NCBI RefSeq assembly: GCF_014358015.1
Contig: NZ_JACONV010000016.1
Coordinates: 43,216 to 107,215 of the forward strand
DNA from: Pseudomonas triticifolii
Lineage (GTDB): Bacteria > Pseudomonadota > Gammaproteobacteria > Pseudomonadales > Pseudomonadaceae
Reading direction: 5' to 3'
Length of the DNA stretch: 64,000 nucleotides
Part shown: one piece after another, positions 1-8,567 of the stretch
Numbering within the stretch: the first letter of the stretch is position 1
Layout of the letters: the number at the start of each line of letters is the position of its first letter
Translations under genes and position numbers: made by a program
Notes under the pieces: model-generated
The model's input: the letters and a program-made list of their open reading frames with translations, nothing else
What the model was told of the DNA's origin: nothing
The model's database searches: none

Positions 1-51
1 CGGCAAACCCTCGCAGGGCTCGCTACAATGCCCGCCTTCCCGGGAGTCCTC

Positions 52-1392
52 ATGTCCAGTTTGCTCAGCGATTGGCGTCATCGCCCCACTCATCGTCGTG
101 TCTGGGCGCTGGCTGCGCCGATGATTCTTTCGAACATTTCCGTGCCACTGGTTGCGCTGGTCGACAGTGCGGTGATCGGTCATCTGCCGCATGCGCATCA
201 ACTGGGCGCGGTGGCGGTGGGCGCGACCTTGTATACGTTTCTGGCCTGGGCCATGGGCTTTCTGCGCATGGGCACCACCGGTTTTGCTGCGCAGGCAGCG
301 GGGCGTTCCGATGGCGCGGTGCTGCGCCAGATCCTGTTGCAAGGCCTGCTACTGGCAGCAGGGCTGGCGCTGATGCTGGGTGTGATCGCTGTGCCGTTCA
401 GCCAGCTGGCGCTGAGCCTGATGCAGCCGTCGGCCGACCTGCAGCAGATGACGCTGGATTTCTTTCATACCCGATTGTTCGGCCTGCCCGCCGCGCTCGC
501 CACCTATGCGCTGGTGGGCTGGTTTCTCGGCACGCAAAATGCGCGGGCACCCCTGGCGATTCTGCTGACCACCAACCTGGTCAACATCGCGCTCAATCTT
601 TGGTTCGTGATCGGTCTGGACTGGGGCGTGGTGGGCTCTGCACGGGCCTCGGTGCTGGCGGAATGGACCGGCGTGCTGCTCGGTCTGGTCCTGGCGAACA
701 AGACGCTGCGTGACTGGCCGGGTCAGATCGTCTGGGCGGCATTGAGGCTGTGGAGCAACTGGCGGCCGCTGCTGGCGGTCAATCGCGACATCTTTCTACG
801 CACGCTGGCGCTGCAATCGGTGATGTTTCTGATCACCGTGCAGGGCGCTCGGCTGGGTGATGCGACGGTCGCCGCCAATGCGCTGCTGCTCAACGGCCTG
901 CTGCTGACCTCCCACGCGCTGGACGGGCTGGCGCATGCGGTGGAGGCTCTGTGTGGGCATGCCATCGGTGCGCGTGACCGGGCGACCTTGCGGCGCTCAC
1001 TGGTGGTCGCCGCAGGCTGGTCGCTGATTGCCAGCGTCGGGTTCGCGCTGCTGTTTCTGGTGGGCGGTCACTGGTTCATTCGTTTACAGACTGACATCCC
1101 GGACGTGCGTGACACGGCGATGATTTATTTGCCTTATCTGGCGCTGATGCCGCTGCTTGCGGTCTGGAGCTACCTGCTCGACGGGCTGTTCATCGGCGCA
1201 ACCCGTGCCCGCGAGATGCGCAACGCCATGCTGATCAGCGCAGCCGCCATCGCGCCAGTCGCGTATCTGGCCGCCAGCCACGATAACCATGCGTTATGGC
1301 TGACCTTTCTGGCGTTCACCCTGTTGCGCGGCATCAGCCTGGGCACCATCGCCTGGCGTCTGACGCGCAAGGATGGCTGGTTCGTTCACTGA
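52..1392 (+). CDS. MATE family efflux transporter (DinF-like)
   Basis: A 446-residue polytopic inner-membrane protein that probably exports cationic drugs or metabolites in exchange for Na+ or H+. The sequence is hydrophobic throughout and fits the usual 12 membrane segments. It opens with the MATE-type segment RVWALAAPMILSNIS and continues with PLVALVDSAVIGHLP, typical of the DinF subgroup. The ATG at 52 is preferred over the in-frame ATG at 28 because GGGAG at 42-46 lies 5 nt before it. The gene ends 7 bp inside the 3' end of the convergent hydrolase gene. The family is clear; the substrate cannot be told from sequence. Confidence 0.9.
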   Translation: MSSLLSDWRHRPTHRRVWALAAPMILSNISVPLVALVDSAVIGHLPHAHQLGAVAVGATLYTFLAWAMGFLRMGTTGFAAQAAGRSDGAVLRQILLQGLLLAAGLALMLGVIAVPFSQLALSLMQPSADLQQMTLDFFHTRLFGLPAALATYALVGWFLGTQNARAPLAILLTTNLVNIALNLWFVIGLDWGVVGSARASVLAEWTGVLLGLVLANKTLRDWPGQIVWAALRLWSNWRPLLAVNRDIFLRTLALQSVMFLITVQGARLGDATVAANALLLNGLLLTSHALDGLAHAVEALCGHAIGARDRATLRRSLVVAAGWSLIASVGFALLFLVGGHWFIRLQTDIPDVRDTAMIYLPYLALMPLLAVWSYLLDGLFIGATRAREMRNAMLISAAAIAPVAYLAASHDNHALWLTFLAFTLLRGISLGTIAWRLTRKDGWFVH

Positions 1393-2285
1393 GCCGCGGG
1401 CTGCGCGCCGGCCACAGCAGAGGGTGCGCGAGGCGGGTTGACGAACAGCACGACCTCATCAAGCACCGGAGCCAGGCTGCGCAAGGGTCTGGCAAACGCA
1501 CCGATCAGCGTGCCGTGATTGGTGCGCGAGAAATAGCGTTCGCGGACCTGAACGCCGTCATCGCGCAAGCGCGTGGCCAGGCCTCCTGTGTTGCGCACCG
1601 GATTGACCAGCGAATCATCGTCCGAAGCCATCAGCAAGGCGCGTGGCGCCCCCGCGCTGACATGGTTGATGGGCTGCGAGTCAGGCGGTGAATTGGGGAA
1701 GAAGAACACCGGTTTGACGTCGGCATTCTTGATCGGCAGAAAATCGTAAGGGCCGGCCAGGCCGATCCAGCCACTGAGGATGGCGGGCGACAAGCCTTCC
1801 CGCGCCAGCCAGCGCGCGTCGAGTGCGAGCATTGAGGCGTTGTAGGCCCCCGAACTGTGGCCCATTACGTACAGGCGATGCGTATCGCCGCCAAAAGCCG
1901 CTGCGTTCCGATAGACCCACGCCAGTGCTTTGGCTGAATCTTCCAGAAAGCTTGGGTAGCGGACTTGAGGGTACAGTCGGTAGTCGGCGATGATCACCAC
2001 GATACCCTTGGCGGCGAGCGATTCTCCGACAAAGTCATAATCGCTGCGTGAGCCACTGTTCCAGCTTCCGCCGTAGAAAAACACCACGACGGGCGCCTGA
2101 GCGACTTTCGTTTTGGGGGTGTAAACGTCCAGCCGGTTGCGCGGGTCGGGGCCGTATGCGAGCCCCGAAACCTTGTCGACCGTGCTGGTGGGCGTCAATG
2201 CGTTGAGCAGCTTCAAGGCAGAGCAACCCGACAGGAATGCCAACAGGGCTGTCGTCATCAGTGTCAGGCATATCGTTCGGATCAT
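1386..2285 (-). CDS. lipoprotein alpha/beta hydrolase (carboxylesterase-like)
   Basis: A 299-residue predicted lipoprotein esterase. The N-terminus is a signal peptide ending in the lipobox LLAFLSGC, so the mature protein should be lipidated at that Cys. The hydrolase core shows the oxyanion-hole region FFYGGSWNSG, the nucleophile elbow GHSSGA (Ser within GxSxG) and a C-terminal NHGT with the likely catalytic His, as in the BD-FAE/carboxylesterase family. The start at 2285 is chosen because it places the signal peptide at the N-terminus; an upstream in-frame start at 2348 would bury it. It follows the VgrG-like gene on the same strand with a gap of about 90 nt, so co-transcription is possible. 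Its substrate is unknown. Confidence 0.82.
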   Translation of the reverse strand: MIRTICLTLMTTALLAFLSGCSALKLLNALTPTSTVDKVSGLAYGPDPRNRLDVYTPKTKVAQAPVVVFFYGGSWNSGSRSDYDFVGESLAAKGIVVIIADYRLYPQVRYPSFLEDSAKALAWVYRNAAAFGGDTHRLYVMGHSSGAYNASMLALDARWLAREGLSPAILSGWIGLAGPYDFLPIKNADVKPVFFFPNSPPDSQPINHVSAGAPRALLMASDDDSLVNPVRNTGGLATRLRDDGVQVRERYFSRTNHGTLIGAFARPLRSLAPVLDEVVLFVNPPRAPSAVAGAQPAAQ

Positions 2286-2375
2286 GGTTACGCTCGATTG
2301 AAGTACGCGGGGCTGGACCAGGGCTGAAAACGTCATGCGCAGCGGCACAGGTCGTGGCCGTATTGCACCGCTACG

Positions 2376-3794
2376 TCAGCCCGCGTCATCCGGATCACCC
2401 CATGTGTCCAGATCGACCTCGGGCAGTTGAGTATCCAGAACGATACGCGGGCTGACCACGCTCACCCCGTCTGCATCGAACCTCACCTGGCTGTCGCCTA
2501 CTTCGAACACAAGATGGCAGCCTTGTTCGATACACATTCGCGAACCGTCGTCCACATACAGCCTGTTGCCGTCACCCATGACGGCCTGCCAGTCGAGTCG
2601 CATTTTGAAGCGTTCGGCGACGGCCTGATCGGGGTCCTGCGTTTGCAGAATGGGCGAGGTCGGCGAGTCGCCATGCAGCGTTGCGATGATCCAGGGGCTG
2701 TCCAGATCGCCCTTGTCGAAGGCGACCACCACCTCCTTGCCGCCGACGCAATGCAGGTTCAGGTCCGGCAAAACCGGCAGCCAGCAGGCGGCCTGTCGAT
2801 CACCCGGCTGCGCCCACTCGAACTGCACCTGCACGCGTCCGCTCGCGTCCAGGTCGCTTCGTTGGCCTGCCGGTCCCACGATCCAGGCGCGTTGCAACCC
2901 GGCTACGTGTCGGGATGTGTAGGGGGGATTGAAGCCCACTTCCCACGGGATGGCCTGAAACCGGTTCCGGTAGGCGCTTTTGGTCGGGCGATCGCTGGCC
3001 GCGCGGCCGTCGAAGTGATGCTGGACCTGCGTCACCAGCCATAAGTGGTTCCAGTCCCGTTCGGGATGGCCGGCCAAGGGCAGCAATAAACCAGCGGTCA
3101 CACTGAGCAGGTCGCTTTCACCTCGTGCCCGTTGCTGGCTGCGACTGCCGGGGACGTCGTCTGCGTCCTGCGTCACGGCAAAACCCGTTACGCCGGATGT
3201 CTGCCCGGACGGCGACCATGGTGCAATAGGTGCGCGGGGAAGGCTTCGCAGCCCCTCACTGAACACCAGTTGGTGACTGCGACGGGTGTGCCTGAAGTGA
3301 TAGTGGATGCCTTCCTCTGCGCACAGCCGATGCACCAGTTGCAGATCGGATTCGTTGTGCTGAAAGCAGGTCTCGCGCCGTTGGCATTCTTTGGCGAGGT
3401 CGAAGCGGTAGCGCTCCTTGAGGCCGTGCTCTCTAAGCACGCGGGCAATAATCTGCGTAGCGCTCATGCGCTGAAATACCCGCTGGTTGTAGCGCAGGTC
3501 CAGGCAGGCCAGCCGCGGGCCGACGGTCAATCGATAGCACGCAGGCCCTGGCCGGTAGTGCGCGCGTGTCGCGCCTTGAATCTGTCCGTGAAAACCCTGC
3601 GGGCCGCCGTTCAGACTCAGGAAGGCGGGCTTGAACATCAGGCTGCCAAGGTCGATCTCATCGCCGCTGACCAGCAGGTCGAAGAGATAGGGCTCGCTGA
3701 TGGCTTCGGTTGCACTGAAGGACAGCACGCTGAAATGTCGACGCAGGCGTGCGATCTCCAGACGAAAGAAGGGCTCGCTGGCGGGTTGTGGCAT
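2376..3794 (-). CDS. orphan, shortened VgrG-like type VI secretion spike protein
   Basis: A 472-residue VgrG/Rhs-type spike protein. Residues 1-290 or so match the gp27-like base: FRLEIARLRRHFSVLSFSA, GPRLACLDLRYNQRVFQ, and the CFQHNESDLQLVHRLCAEEG block typical of VgrG. The SAYRNRFQAIPW block then leads into a gp5-like OB domain (GRVQVQFEWAQPGDRQAACW). It is shorter than typical VgrGs of about 600-700 residues. After the OB domain it lacks a recognisable WGA-x-PRIG-type segment and a long beta-helix needle. No hcp, tss gene or PAAR protein is nearby. A lipoprotein hydrolase gene follows on the same strand. It could be a functional minimal spike, an adaptor-type VgrG, or a decaying copy. Confidence 0.82.
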   Translation of the reverse strand: MPQPASEPFFRLEIARLRRHFSVLSFSATEAISEPYLFDLLVSGDEIDLGSLMFKPAFLSLNGGPQGFHGQIQGATRAHYRPGPACYRLTVGPRLACLDLRYNQRVFQRMSATQIIARVLREHGLKERYRFDLAKECQRRETCFQHNESDLQLVHRLCAEEGIHYHFRHTRRSHQLVFSEGLRSLPRAPIAPWSPSGQTSGVTGFAVTQDADDVPGSRSQQRARGESDLLSVTAGLLLPLAGHPERDWNHLWLVTQVQHHFDGRAASDRPTKSAYRNRFQAIPWEVGFNPPYTSRHVAGLQRAWIVGPAGQRSDLDASGRVQVQFEWAQPGDRQAACWLPVLPDLNLHCVGGKEVVVAFDKGDLDSPWIIATLHGDSPTSPILQTQDPDQAVAERFKMRLDWQAVMGDGNRLYVDDGSRMCIEQGCHLVFEVGDSQVRFDADGVSVVSPRIVLDTQLPEVDLDTWGDPDDAG

Positions 3795-3906
3795 GGGTAA
3801 TTCTCGACCGGAAATGCGGGCGGCGATTCTGGCGGAGAAGACGGATGGATAAAGTGTCGGGGTGCTGAAAAGGAAGTTGCCTACAAGGGGAGTAGGTCAT
3901 GCCTTA

Positions 3907-3945
3907 CGCTGATCGTGCCCATCATGACGATGGGCACGATCAGCG
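3907..3945 (-). terminator. strong inverted repeat downstream of speA
   Basis: A 17-bp perfect inverted repeat (3907-3923 with 3929-3945, loop of 5 nt) lies just after the speA stop codon, between speA and vgrG. There is no T-run on the speA strand, so it may act as a Rho-assisted terminator or an mRNA 3'-end stabiliser rather than a classical intrinsic terminator. Confidence 0.55.
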
Positions 3946-3951
3946 CCTGGA

Positions 3952-5865
3952 TCAAGACGACAGGTAGGAAGAGCGCGTCAGTCCCAGACGCAGGGCGTCG
4001 AGGAAGTAGGTGCGTTCGCGCGGGGTGATCTTGGCGCTGGCGACCTTGTCCCGGTAATGGGTCATCAGTTCTTCCGGCGACAAGTGCACGTAGCGCAGCA
4101 TGTCTTCGATGGTGTCGTGAGTCTCGATGCCGGCGTGGTAAACCGTACCGTCCGGATTCTGGTAGATGTTGACCGAATCGGTGTCACCGAACAGGTTGTG
4201 CATGTCGCCGAGAATTTCCTGATACGCGCCGACCAGGAAGATCCCCAGCAGGTAGTCCTCGCCCTCGTTCAGCGGATGGACCGGCATGCTGGTCTCAATG
4301 CTCTGCTCGTCGACATACTGCTTGATCTTGCCGTCGGAGTCGCAGGTCAGGTCCTGAAGCACGGCGCGGCGTACCGGCTCTTCGCCCAGACGATGCAATG
4401 GCAAGATCGGCAGCACCTGGCCGATGGCCCAGGTGTCCGGCAGGCTCTGGAACACCGAGAAGTTGCAGATGTACTTGTCGGCCAGCTTGTCGTTGAGTTC
4501 GTCCAGCACTTGACGGTGTGAGCGCTGACGCGCTTTCAACGAGTTGTGCAGGCGGCGGCAGACCGCGAAATAGCACTGCTCGCCCAAGGCTTTCTGCGCC
4601 AGGGTGATCTTGCCGTCGGCGTACTGGGTGGCGATGTCGCTCATGTAGTGCGTTGCGCGCCAGTAGGTTTCGGTGACCATCTCGATGTCGGTCGGACCCA
4701 GCAGGTCTACCAGCCATTGCACGGTTTCCGGCAGGCTTTCCTTGTCGGCGATTTCAGGCACTTCGTCGTTGTGTTTCTCGACGTCGGTCACCTGCACCAC
4801 CAGCATGGCGTGGTGAGCGGTCAGCGAGCGGCCGCTTTCCGAGAAAATGTGCGGATGCGGCAGGCCCTGCGCGTCGCAGAATTCCTTGAGCATGCCGACC
4901 ACGACACCGGCGTAGTCGTCCATGTCGTAGTTGATCGAGCTGGCGTTACGCGAGTGGGTACCGTCGTAATCCACACCCAGCCCGCCACCGACGTCAATGT
5001 GATCGACGGGCAGGCCGAGGTTGCGCAGCTCGCCGTAATAGCGGATCGCTTCCTTGAAACCGTGCTGATAGTCGGCCAGGTTGGCGATCTGCGAGCCCAT
5101 GTGGAAGTGCAACAGACGAATGCCCTGATCCAGACCGGCTTTGCGGAAACGCTCGACCACCGACAGCAGTTGCGCGGCCGACAGACCGAACTTGGATTTC
5201 TCGCCACCGGTATCTGCCCATTTGCTCGATGCCAGGGACGACAGGCGCACACGCAGGCCGACCTGAGGTGCGACCTTCAGCTCGGCCGCTTCTTCGATCA
5301 CCAGTTCGACTTCGGATTCTTTCTCGATGACGATGAAAACGTTATGGCCCAGCTTCTGGCCCATCAGCGCCAGACGGATGAACTCGCGGTCCTTGTAACC
5401 GTTGCAGACGATGGTGCCGCCTTTTGGTGCCAGCGCCAGCACGGCCATCAGCTCGGGCTTGGAGCCCGCTTCCAGACCGATGGAGACGTTCTGCGTGGCG
5501 ATGATGTTCTCGACCACCGCTTCCTGCTGGTTGACCTTGATCGGGTAGAGCGCGGTGTACTGGCTCTGGTATTCCAGTCGGGCAATGTTGCTGTCGAACG
5601 CCCCCGTCAACTGGCGGACCCGGTCCTGCAGAATGTCAGGGAAACGTACCAGCAACGGCAGGGAAAGACCGCTCTTGCGCAAGTCTTCGACCTGCTCGTA
5701 AAGATCGATAGGCGAGCTGCCAGCCCCGTTGGGACGAACTTCAACGCGCCCGGCTTCATTGATCGCAAAATAACCTGCACCCCAATGGCGAATGCCATAA
5801 ACGCTGCGGCTGTCCGCAACGGTCCATTGGCTGCCATCGTCTTTGCGTGTACGTCGTACGGACAT
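3952..5865 (-). CDS. speA: biosynthetic arginine decarboxylase
   Basis: A 637-residue PLP enzyme converting arginine to agmatine, the first step of the agmatine route to putrescine and spermidine. It shows the family opening WTVADSRSVYGIRHWGAGYF. The PLP lysine is Lys110 in LYPIKVNQQ, and the substrate/PLP-binding loops GSKPELMAVLAL, HFHMGSQIAN and DVGGGLGVDYDG are present, as in fold-III decarboxylases. Length and motifs match the SpeA family over the whole protein. It follows yciH on the same strand, separated by 87 nt that contain an imperfect palindrome. Confidence 0.96.
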   Translation of the reverse strand: MSVRRTRKDDGSQWTVADSRSVYGIRHWGAGYFAINEAGRVEVRPNGAGSSPIDLYEQVEDLRKSGLSLPLLVRFPDILQDRVRQLTGAFDSNIARLEYQSQYTALYPIKVNQQEAVVENIIATQNVSIGLEAGSKPELMAVLALAPKGGTIVCNGYKDREFIRLALMGQKLGHNVFIVIEKESEVELVIEEAAELKVAPQVGLRVRLSSLASSKWADTGGEKSKFGLSAAQLLSVVERFRKAGLDQGIRLLHFHMGSQIANLADYQHGFKEAIRYYGELRNLGLPVDHIDVGGGLGVDYDGTHSRNASSINYDMDDYAGVVVGMLKEFCDAQGLPHPHIFSESGRSLTAHHAMLVVQVTDVEKHNDEVPEIADKESLPETVQWLVDLLGPTDIEMVTETYWRATHYMSDIATQYADGKITLAQKALGEQCYFAVCRRLHNSLKARQRSHRQVLDELNDKLADKYICNFSVFQSLPDTWAIGQVLPILPLHRLGEEPVRRAVLQDLTCDSDGKIKQYVDEQSIETSMPVHPLNEGEDYLLGIFLVGAYQEILGDMHNLFGDTDSVNIYQNPDGTVYHAGIETHDTIEDMLRYVHLSPEELMTHYRDKVASAKITPRERTYFLDALRLGLTRSSYLSS

Positions 5866-5890
5866 CGAAGTCCCCTATAAAGAAGTCATA

Positions 5891-5916
5891 GCGCCAGCTC
5901 GTAGCCAGCTGGGCGC
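5891..5916 (-). other. bulged palindrome in the speA leader
   Basis: GCGCCAGCT and AGCTGGGCGC form an inverted repeat with a single bulged base. It lies 26 nt upstream of the speA start and 37 nt after the yciH stop. It could be a weak terminator for yciH, a leader hairpin affecting speA expression, or a repressor site; the sequence alone does not decide. Confidence 0.35.
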
Positions 5917-5952
5917 AGTGTAAAGAGTGTAGGTGACGGTTTTGATGCGCTT

Positions 5953-6324
5953 TCAGCCGCCGGATTTTTTGGCCTTGAAGCCTTTCTTGATCAATTCGGC
6001 CAGCAGCAGTTCGACATGATCGCCTTGAATCTCGATCACCCCGTCCTTGAGCGCGCCGCCTGTACCGCAGCGCTGCTTGAGCGCCTTGGCCAGTTCCTTG
6101 AGCGCGTCTTCTGCCAAGGGCACGCCGGTAATGGTGGTGACGGTCTTGCCGCCGCGGCCCTTGCTCTCGCGACGAACGCGGGCGATGCCATCCCCTTCTG
6201 GAATGGCGGTCTGCTTGCAGGTGCACTGATCGACGGGTTGGCGACAGTCGGGGCAGTGACGCCCTGAGTCGGTTGAAAATACCAGGCCACCCAGGGCGGC
6301 GAAGGAAGCGGCTTTTTTAGCCAC
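5953..6324 (-). CDS. yciH: YciH-type SUI1/eIF1-like translation factor
   Basis: A 123-residue protein of the bacterial SUI1 family, related to eukaryotic eIF1 and thought to influence initiation fidelity or act as a conditional translation inhibitor. The N-terminal part has a small Cys cluster (HCPDCRQPVDQCTC). The C-terminal part has the SUI1 core: KGRGGKTVTTITGV, then a loop with GTGGALKDGVIEIQGDH and the final helix LLLAELIKKGFKAKKSGG. Both blocks are hallmarks of YciH. It lies upstream of speA on the same strand. Confidence 0.92.
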   Translation of the reverse strand: MAKKAASFAALGGLVFSTDSGRHCPDCRQPVDQCTCKQTAIPEGDGIARVRRESKGRGGKTVTTITGVPLAEDALKELAKALKQRCGTGGALKDGVIEIQGDHVELLLAELIKKGFKAKKSGG

Positions 6325-6496
6325 GCGAAATCCTCTTGTTGAGGACTGAAGATGGGCCGGGCTTGTTTAAACCATCGACCGCGAAGCCCCACTCTGGCAG
6401 GGGCAGCGCTACCGGGACGGCAAGGCCGGCCCGCTTTAAAAGGTCGCGCAGTGTAACGACAAAAGAGCCCGTTGCTAAGGGGTTCAATGCGCCAAT

Positions 6497-7042
6497 TTAC
6501 TGAACATTTGCGACCCGCCCGAGGTAGCGTTTCAGGGCTGCCAGCGAGTCAGGGCAATAGGGTTGTTGTTCGGTCTGGCGCAGCACCTCTGCGACGGGCA
6601 AGAAGTGCGCTTCCATCACCTCTTCCGGTTGCAGGCTCAAGACGCCATCCCAGATAGCAGAGAACACCGCGCACCAGATCCGGTTGCCCGGTTGGTCGAA
6701 GAGAAACCGCTCATGCGCCTGCAATGTCACGCCGTGCACGCCCAGTTCTTCTTCCAGCTCGCGGGCGGCGGATTCAGCGTAGGTTTCATCAGCCTGCACC
6801 ATGCCGCCTGCGGCAACGTCCCAGTAACCGGGATAGATAGCCTTGCTGAGCGTGCGACGGTGCACGCACAGCTCGCCGGCGGAGTTGAACAGCAGAATGT
6901 ACGTGCCACGCCCGATCAGCCCGCGCTCGCGCAGTTCGGCGCGCGGCAGCGCACCCACTAGCGTGTCGTGCTCATCGACCCAGGCGATCACCTCGGCGTC
7001 CGAGGCGGCGCGGTGCGCGGCCTCGTGGGAAGAGATCGACAT
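6497..7042 (-). CDS. Nudix hydrolase, YfcD-like
   Basis: A 181-residue Nudix-fold hydrolase, likely cleaving a nucleoside-diphosphate-linked substrate. The Nudix box is complete: GGMVQADETYAESAARELEE continues as ELGV, giving the metal-binding REx2EE core. The surrounding arrangement (WVDEHDTLVGALPRAELRER, then HRRTLSKAIYPGYWD) is the isopentenyl-diphosphate-isomerase-like/YfcD layout. Its ATG overlaps the stop codon of the upstream DUF2333 gene by one base (TGATG), which indicates translational coupling. The true substrate is unknown. Confidence 0.9.
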   Translation of the reverse strand: MSISSHEAAHRAASDAEVIAWVDEHDTLVGALPRAELRERGLIGRGTYILLFNSAGELCVHRRTLSKAIYPGYWDVAAGGMVQADETYAESAARELEEELGVHGVTLQAHERFLFDQPGNRIWCAVFSAIWDGVLSLQPEEVMEAHFLPVAEVLRQTEQQPYCPDSLAALKRYLGRVANVQ

Positions 7043-8121
7043 CAGCCCTGGTTCAACAACTGACGAAGATCAATAACCGCCGCGTTGGCCCGCGAGATGT
7101 AATTGGCCATGACCAGCGAGTGGTTGGCGAACACACCGAACGGGCTGCCGTTGAGAATCATCGGGCTCCATAGCGGCTCTTGCGAGGCCTCAAGCTCACG
7201 AATGATCTGGCGCACGCTGACCGTGGCGTTCTTTTTGGCCAGTACGTCGGCGAAGTCCACTTCGATGGCGCGCAGCAGATGAGACAGTGCCCAGGCCTGA
7301 CCGCGTGCTTCGTAGAAGACGTTATCCACTTCCAGCCATGGAGTTTCGACGATTTCTTCGTCTACCTGTGGTACTTCACCCGGCTTGACCGACGCAATGG
7401 CTTCTGTTTTCAGGGTGCTGTTGAGCTTGACCCGGCCAACGCTGGCCGACAGACGCTGCGACAACGAACCCAAACGGGTACCGACATCGCCCAGCCAGTT
7501 GTTCAGGTTGTCAGCACGTGCGTAGAACAGCGCGCCTTTCTGGTTCGGGTCGGACAGACGTGCCTGATAGCGGCTCAGTGAGTTGATGCCCTCAGCGTAT
7601 TGCGATTCGCTGGACGGCAATATCCAGCTGCGGTTGTTGAAGTTGAACAGCGGCTCGGCACGGGCCAGATCACCGTCTTCAGCCGACTGCGACTGTGAGC
7701 GGGCGAAGTCCTTGCGCAGCGCACGACTCAGGTCTCGTACCTGGACCAGCACGCCGTATTCCCAGCTCGGGATGTTGTCCAGCCACAGGCCCGGCGGCAG
7801 GCGGTCGTTGGAAAGGTAGCCGCCGCGCTTGTCCAGAAGGGTCTGGGTGACGCTTTTCAGGGTCTCGACGGTGGTGTAGCCGATGACCATCGGTTTGCCT
7901 TCGCGCTCGGCTGCAGCCTGGGCATTTTGCTGCACGGGAAACAGTGCAGGCTCCTTGCTCCAGTACCAGCCGACCACCAGGCAGACAAGCAGGTAGATCA
8001 AGACCAAGGCACCCAGCGCGCGGCTGTAGAACAGGCTGCCCAGATAGCCGCGTCGTTTGACCGATGCAGTGTCAGCGGTACGCTCACCCGCGCTGCCTGC
8101 GCGGTTCTTCCAATCCAGCAT
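7042..8121 (-). CDS. DUF2333 family membrane-anchored protein
   Basis: A 359-residue protein of the DUF2333 family, conserved in Pseudomonas and without a known function. It has one membrane segment (LGALVLIYLLVCLVVGWYWS, about residues 33-52) and a long periplasmic part rich in helices. The start at 8121 is preferred over the in-frame ATG at 8157 because AAAGGA lies 7 nt before it. The gene is translationally coupled to the Nudix gene, so the two are probably one operon. No catalytic motif is visible. Confidence 0.85.
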   Translation of the reverse strand: MLDWKNRAGSAGERTADTASVKRRGYLGSLFYSRALGALVLIYLLVCLVVGWYWSKEPALFPVQQNAQAAAEREGKPMVIGYTTVETLKSVTQTLLDKRGGYLSNDRLPPGLWLDNIPSWEYGVLVQVRDLSRALRKDFARSQSQSAEDGDLARAEPLFNFNNRSWILPSSESQYAEGINSLSRYQARLSDPNQKGALFYARADNLNNWLGDVGTRLGSLSQRLSASVGRVKLNSTLKTEAIASVKPGEVPQVDEEIVETPWLEVDNVFYEARGQAWALSHLLRAIEVDFADVLAKKNATVSVRQIIRELEASQEPLWSPMILNGSPFGVFANHSLVMANYISRANAAVIDLRQLLNQG

Positions 8122-8567
8122 GGTAGGGTCCTTTCGATCTTGAGTTGAATGCTTCACGAGGCGTTCGACCGTAACCTTACCTCAAGGTGCAATGGACGAG
8201 CACGTACGGGCGGTTTTTTACCTATGATGCGAGGCTCTGTTGTTTTCTCACACAGGGCGGTCGCTCGGGAAATCCAGGATCGTGGGGGGATGAATTGCCG
8301 GTAATAGCCTTCATTCTGTCGATGGCAGTGCATCCGGGGAGCCCGGGTCGCAGGCATTATGTTTCCATTAAGGTTAATTATTTCAATAAGTTACGTAACT
8401 ATTAAAGGTGCGATAGCAATACGCTATACATGCATAGTTATACGTAATGGCATAGCGCCATAGTTTTGTTGTCAAATAAGTGACTTACGGCACTCTGCTG
8501 TCGTATGGGAGGTGCTAGCATAGCGCCATTATCTGTACCGCTCAGCGACACTCACAGTAGCCTGAAT
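8122..8567. promoter_or_regulatory. AT-rich divergent intergenic region with direct repeats
   Basis: About 450 bp between the divergent DUF2333 and GGDEF genes. The part near 8370-8480 is clearly AT-richer than its surroundings and full of ATAG/CTAT motifs. The 12-mer GCATAGCGCCAT occurs twice in direct orientation, at 8450-8461 and 8518-8529. No convincing ORF is seen. The region probably carries the promoters of both genes, and the repeats are candidate operator half-sites. Confidence 0.45.

Noticed and set aside
2376..3794. Complete type VI secretion locus
   Set aside because: Only a VgrG-like gene is present; no hcp, sheath, baseplate or ClpV genes in the window.
4546..5880. 444-residue ORF opposite speA
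   Set aside because: A shadow of high-GC codon usage; speA is a clear family member over its full length on the other strand.
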